A stretch of DNA of 6,443 bases from Oscillospiraceae bacterium. Its GTDB lineage: Bacteria > Bacillota > Clostridia > Oscillospirales > Ruminococcaceae. The translations under genes were made by a program, and so were the position numbers. Each line of letters begins with the position of its first letter. Positions within the stretch are counted from its first letter, which is position 1. Below are positions 5,842 to 6,443 of this stretch, piece after piece. The stretch spans positions 1 to 6,443 of the forward strand of contig JAGBFZ010000386.1 of assembly GCA_018110855.1 (NCBI GenBank). The letters run 5' to 3'. The notes under the pieces were generated by a model. It had not been told where the DNA came from. It was given only the letters and a program-made list of their open reading frames with translations, and ran no database searches.

Positions 5842-6443
5842 TACCGCCGCCTCCCTTCAATCCCTTTGGCACCACGAATTTCAGACCTTTTCTGACAATA
5901 TGTGCGTCAAGCTGCGTGATACCGCTCTGCAGCTCGCCGTCGAAATTCAGGGAAAACGGAGAACCGTCTGTGCGGCGTATGGAAAAGCGTTCAAATTCGC
6001 CGTGGCTGCATACCTTATGGATATGATTCATATCATGCTTCATCATTGCGATCATTATTTGTATCTCTTTGATGCTGTTCAATTTTGGAGCGGATATAAA
6101 TCCGCCTTTGCCGTCAAAAACATTGTTTGAATCGGAAAAATACAGATTTCCTCCTAAATAATTACCGCTTCCGAAAATCGTTTCGGCGCTGACTCCCGAG
6201 AGCTTTTCCCCGTCTATTTCCAGATCGTAGCTCTGCTGCTGAGTGAGAAGGATTGAATGGACTATCGCTGCCGAATAGGGAAGCGTATCGCCGAATATTT
6301 TCAGTGCACGGTAATCGTCCATCAGCAGGCAAGTCTGAGTATCAAGACCGAAGGAAATGGTATTGAGCGCAGCTCCGTAGTTTGTATGTATGTAATCCAC
6401 ATTTATTACATCGCCATATATAAGCTCTTCAATATCACGGAAA
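5834..6443 (-). CDS. Diacylglycerol kinase / YegS-like lipid kinase, C-terminal part (5' end outside window)
   Basis: These are the C-terminal 203 residues of a DAGK-family lipid kinase; the frame is open to the window edge. A GTG at 6400-6398 is internal and not the start, since family-like sequence (FRDIEELIYGDVINVD) continues upstream of it. Features of the family's C-terminal beta-sandwich lobe are the strand after 'NVD' with N and a G-L-D turn (ISFGLDT), a G-N-Y-L-G-G-N-L-Y-F segment followed by F-D-G-K-G in place of the usual GGG...aP.a..DG, and FDGE near the end followed by KFVVPKG. The N-terminal ATP-binding part with the GGDGT motif would lie outside the window. These enzymes phosphorylate diacylglycerol or a related lipid, recycling it to phosphatidic acid. 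The stop overlaps the ATG of the hybrid kinase (ATGAATGA), which implies one transcript and coupled translation. Family is likely; the exact lipid is not shown. Confidence 0.82.
   Translation of the reverse strand, partial: FRDIEELIYGDVINVDYIHTNYGAALNTISFGLDTQTCLLMDDYRALKIFGDTLPYSAAIVHSILLTQQQSYDLEIDGEKLSGVSAETIFGSGNYLGGNLYFSDSNNVFDGKGGFISAPKLNSIKEIQIMIAMMKHDMNHIHKVCSHGEFERFSIRRTDGSPFSLNFDGELQSGITQLDAHIVRKGLKFVVPKGLKGGGGNE

Noticed and set aside
6398..6400. GTG as start codon of the lipid kinase, giving a short 188-residue protein
   Set aside because: The frame stays open to the window edge and the residues before it continue the family pattern; a 188-residue protein would lack the ATP-binding lobe.

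Overview
The window looks like chromosomal DNA from a Gram-positive gut or rumen Firmicute, most likely a Ruminococcus-type member of the Oscillospiraceae. This rests on strong AGGAGG-like ribosome binding sites, a textbook sigma-A promoter with an AT-rich upstream region, moderate GC, and a secreted protein whose C-terminal domain resembles one I know from ruminococcal secreted proteins. The genus is an inference from style and family resemblance, not a database match.

Layout, left to right. (1) 1-360, plus: the last 119 codons of a cation:proton antiporter. (2) 370-403: a hairpin terminator shared by two convergent genes. (3) 421-2160, minus: a 579-residue secreted protein with a signal peptide, about seven tyrosine-rich repeats and a C-terminal all-beta-looking domain. 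(4) 2161-2439: an AT-rich divergent intergenic region with a near-consensus promoter for the secreted protein and a much weaker one for the next gene. (5) 2440-3438, plus: a fermentative D-lactate dehydrogenase. (6) 3441-3601: a 161-bp imperfect palindrome between the ldhA stop codon and (7) a perfect 19-bp-stem bidirectional terminator at 3602-3655. (8) 3667-5841, minus: a 724-residue membrane-bound hybrid histidine kinase with HisKA, HATPase, receiver and HPt modules. (9) 5834-6443, minus: the C-terminal 203 residues of a diacylglycerol-kinase-family lipid kinase, overlapping the kinase start by 8 nt.

The genes form independent units. The lipid kinase and the hybrid sensor kinase are clearly co-translated and may link membrane lipid state to a phosphorelay whose final response regulator is not in the window. 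The D-lactate dehydrogenase stands alone and regenerates NAD+ during fermentation. The Tyr-rich secreted protein is monocistronic from a strong promoter. No tRNA, rRNA, CRISPR array, transposase or phage gene is visible.

The two things most worth a second look are the Tyr-rich repeat protein (about 23% tyrosine over 360 residues) and the palindrome after ldhA. All seven transition-type mismatches in that palindrome would be G-U pairs in a minus-strand transcript and A-C mismatches in a plus-strand one.
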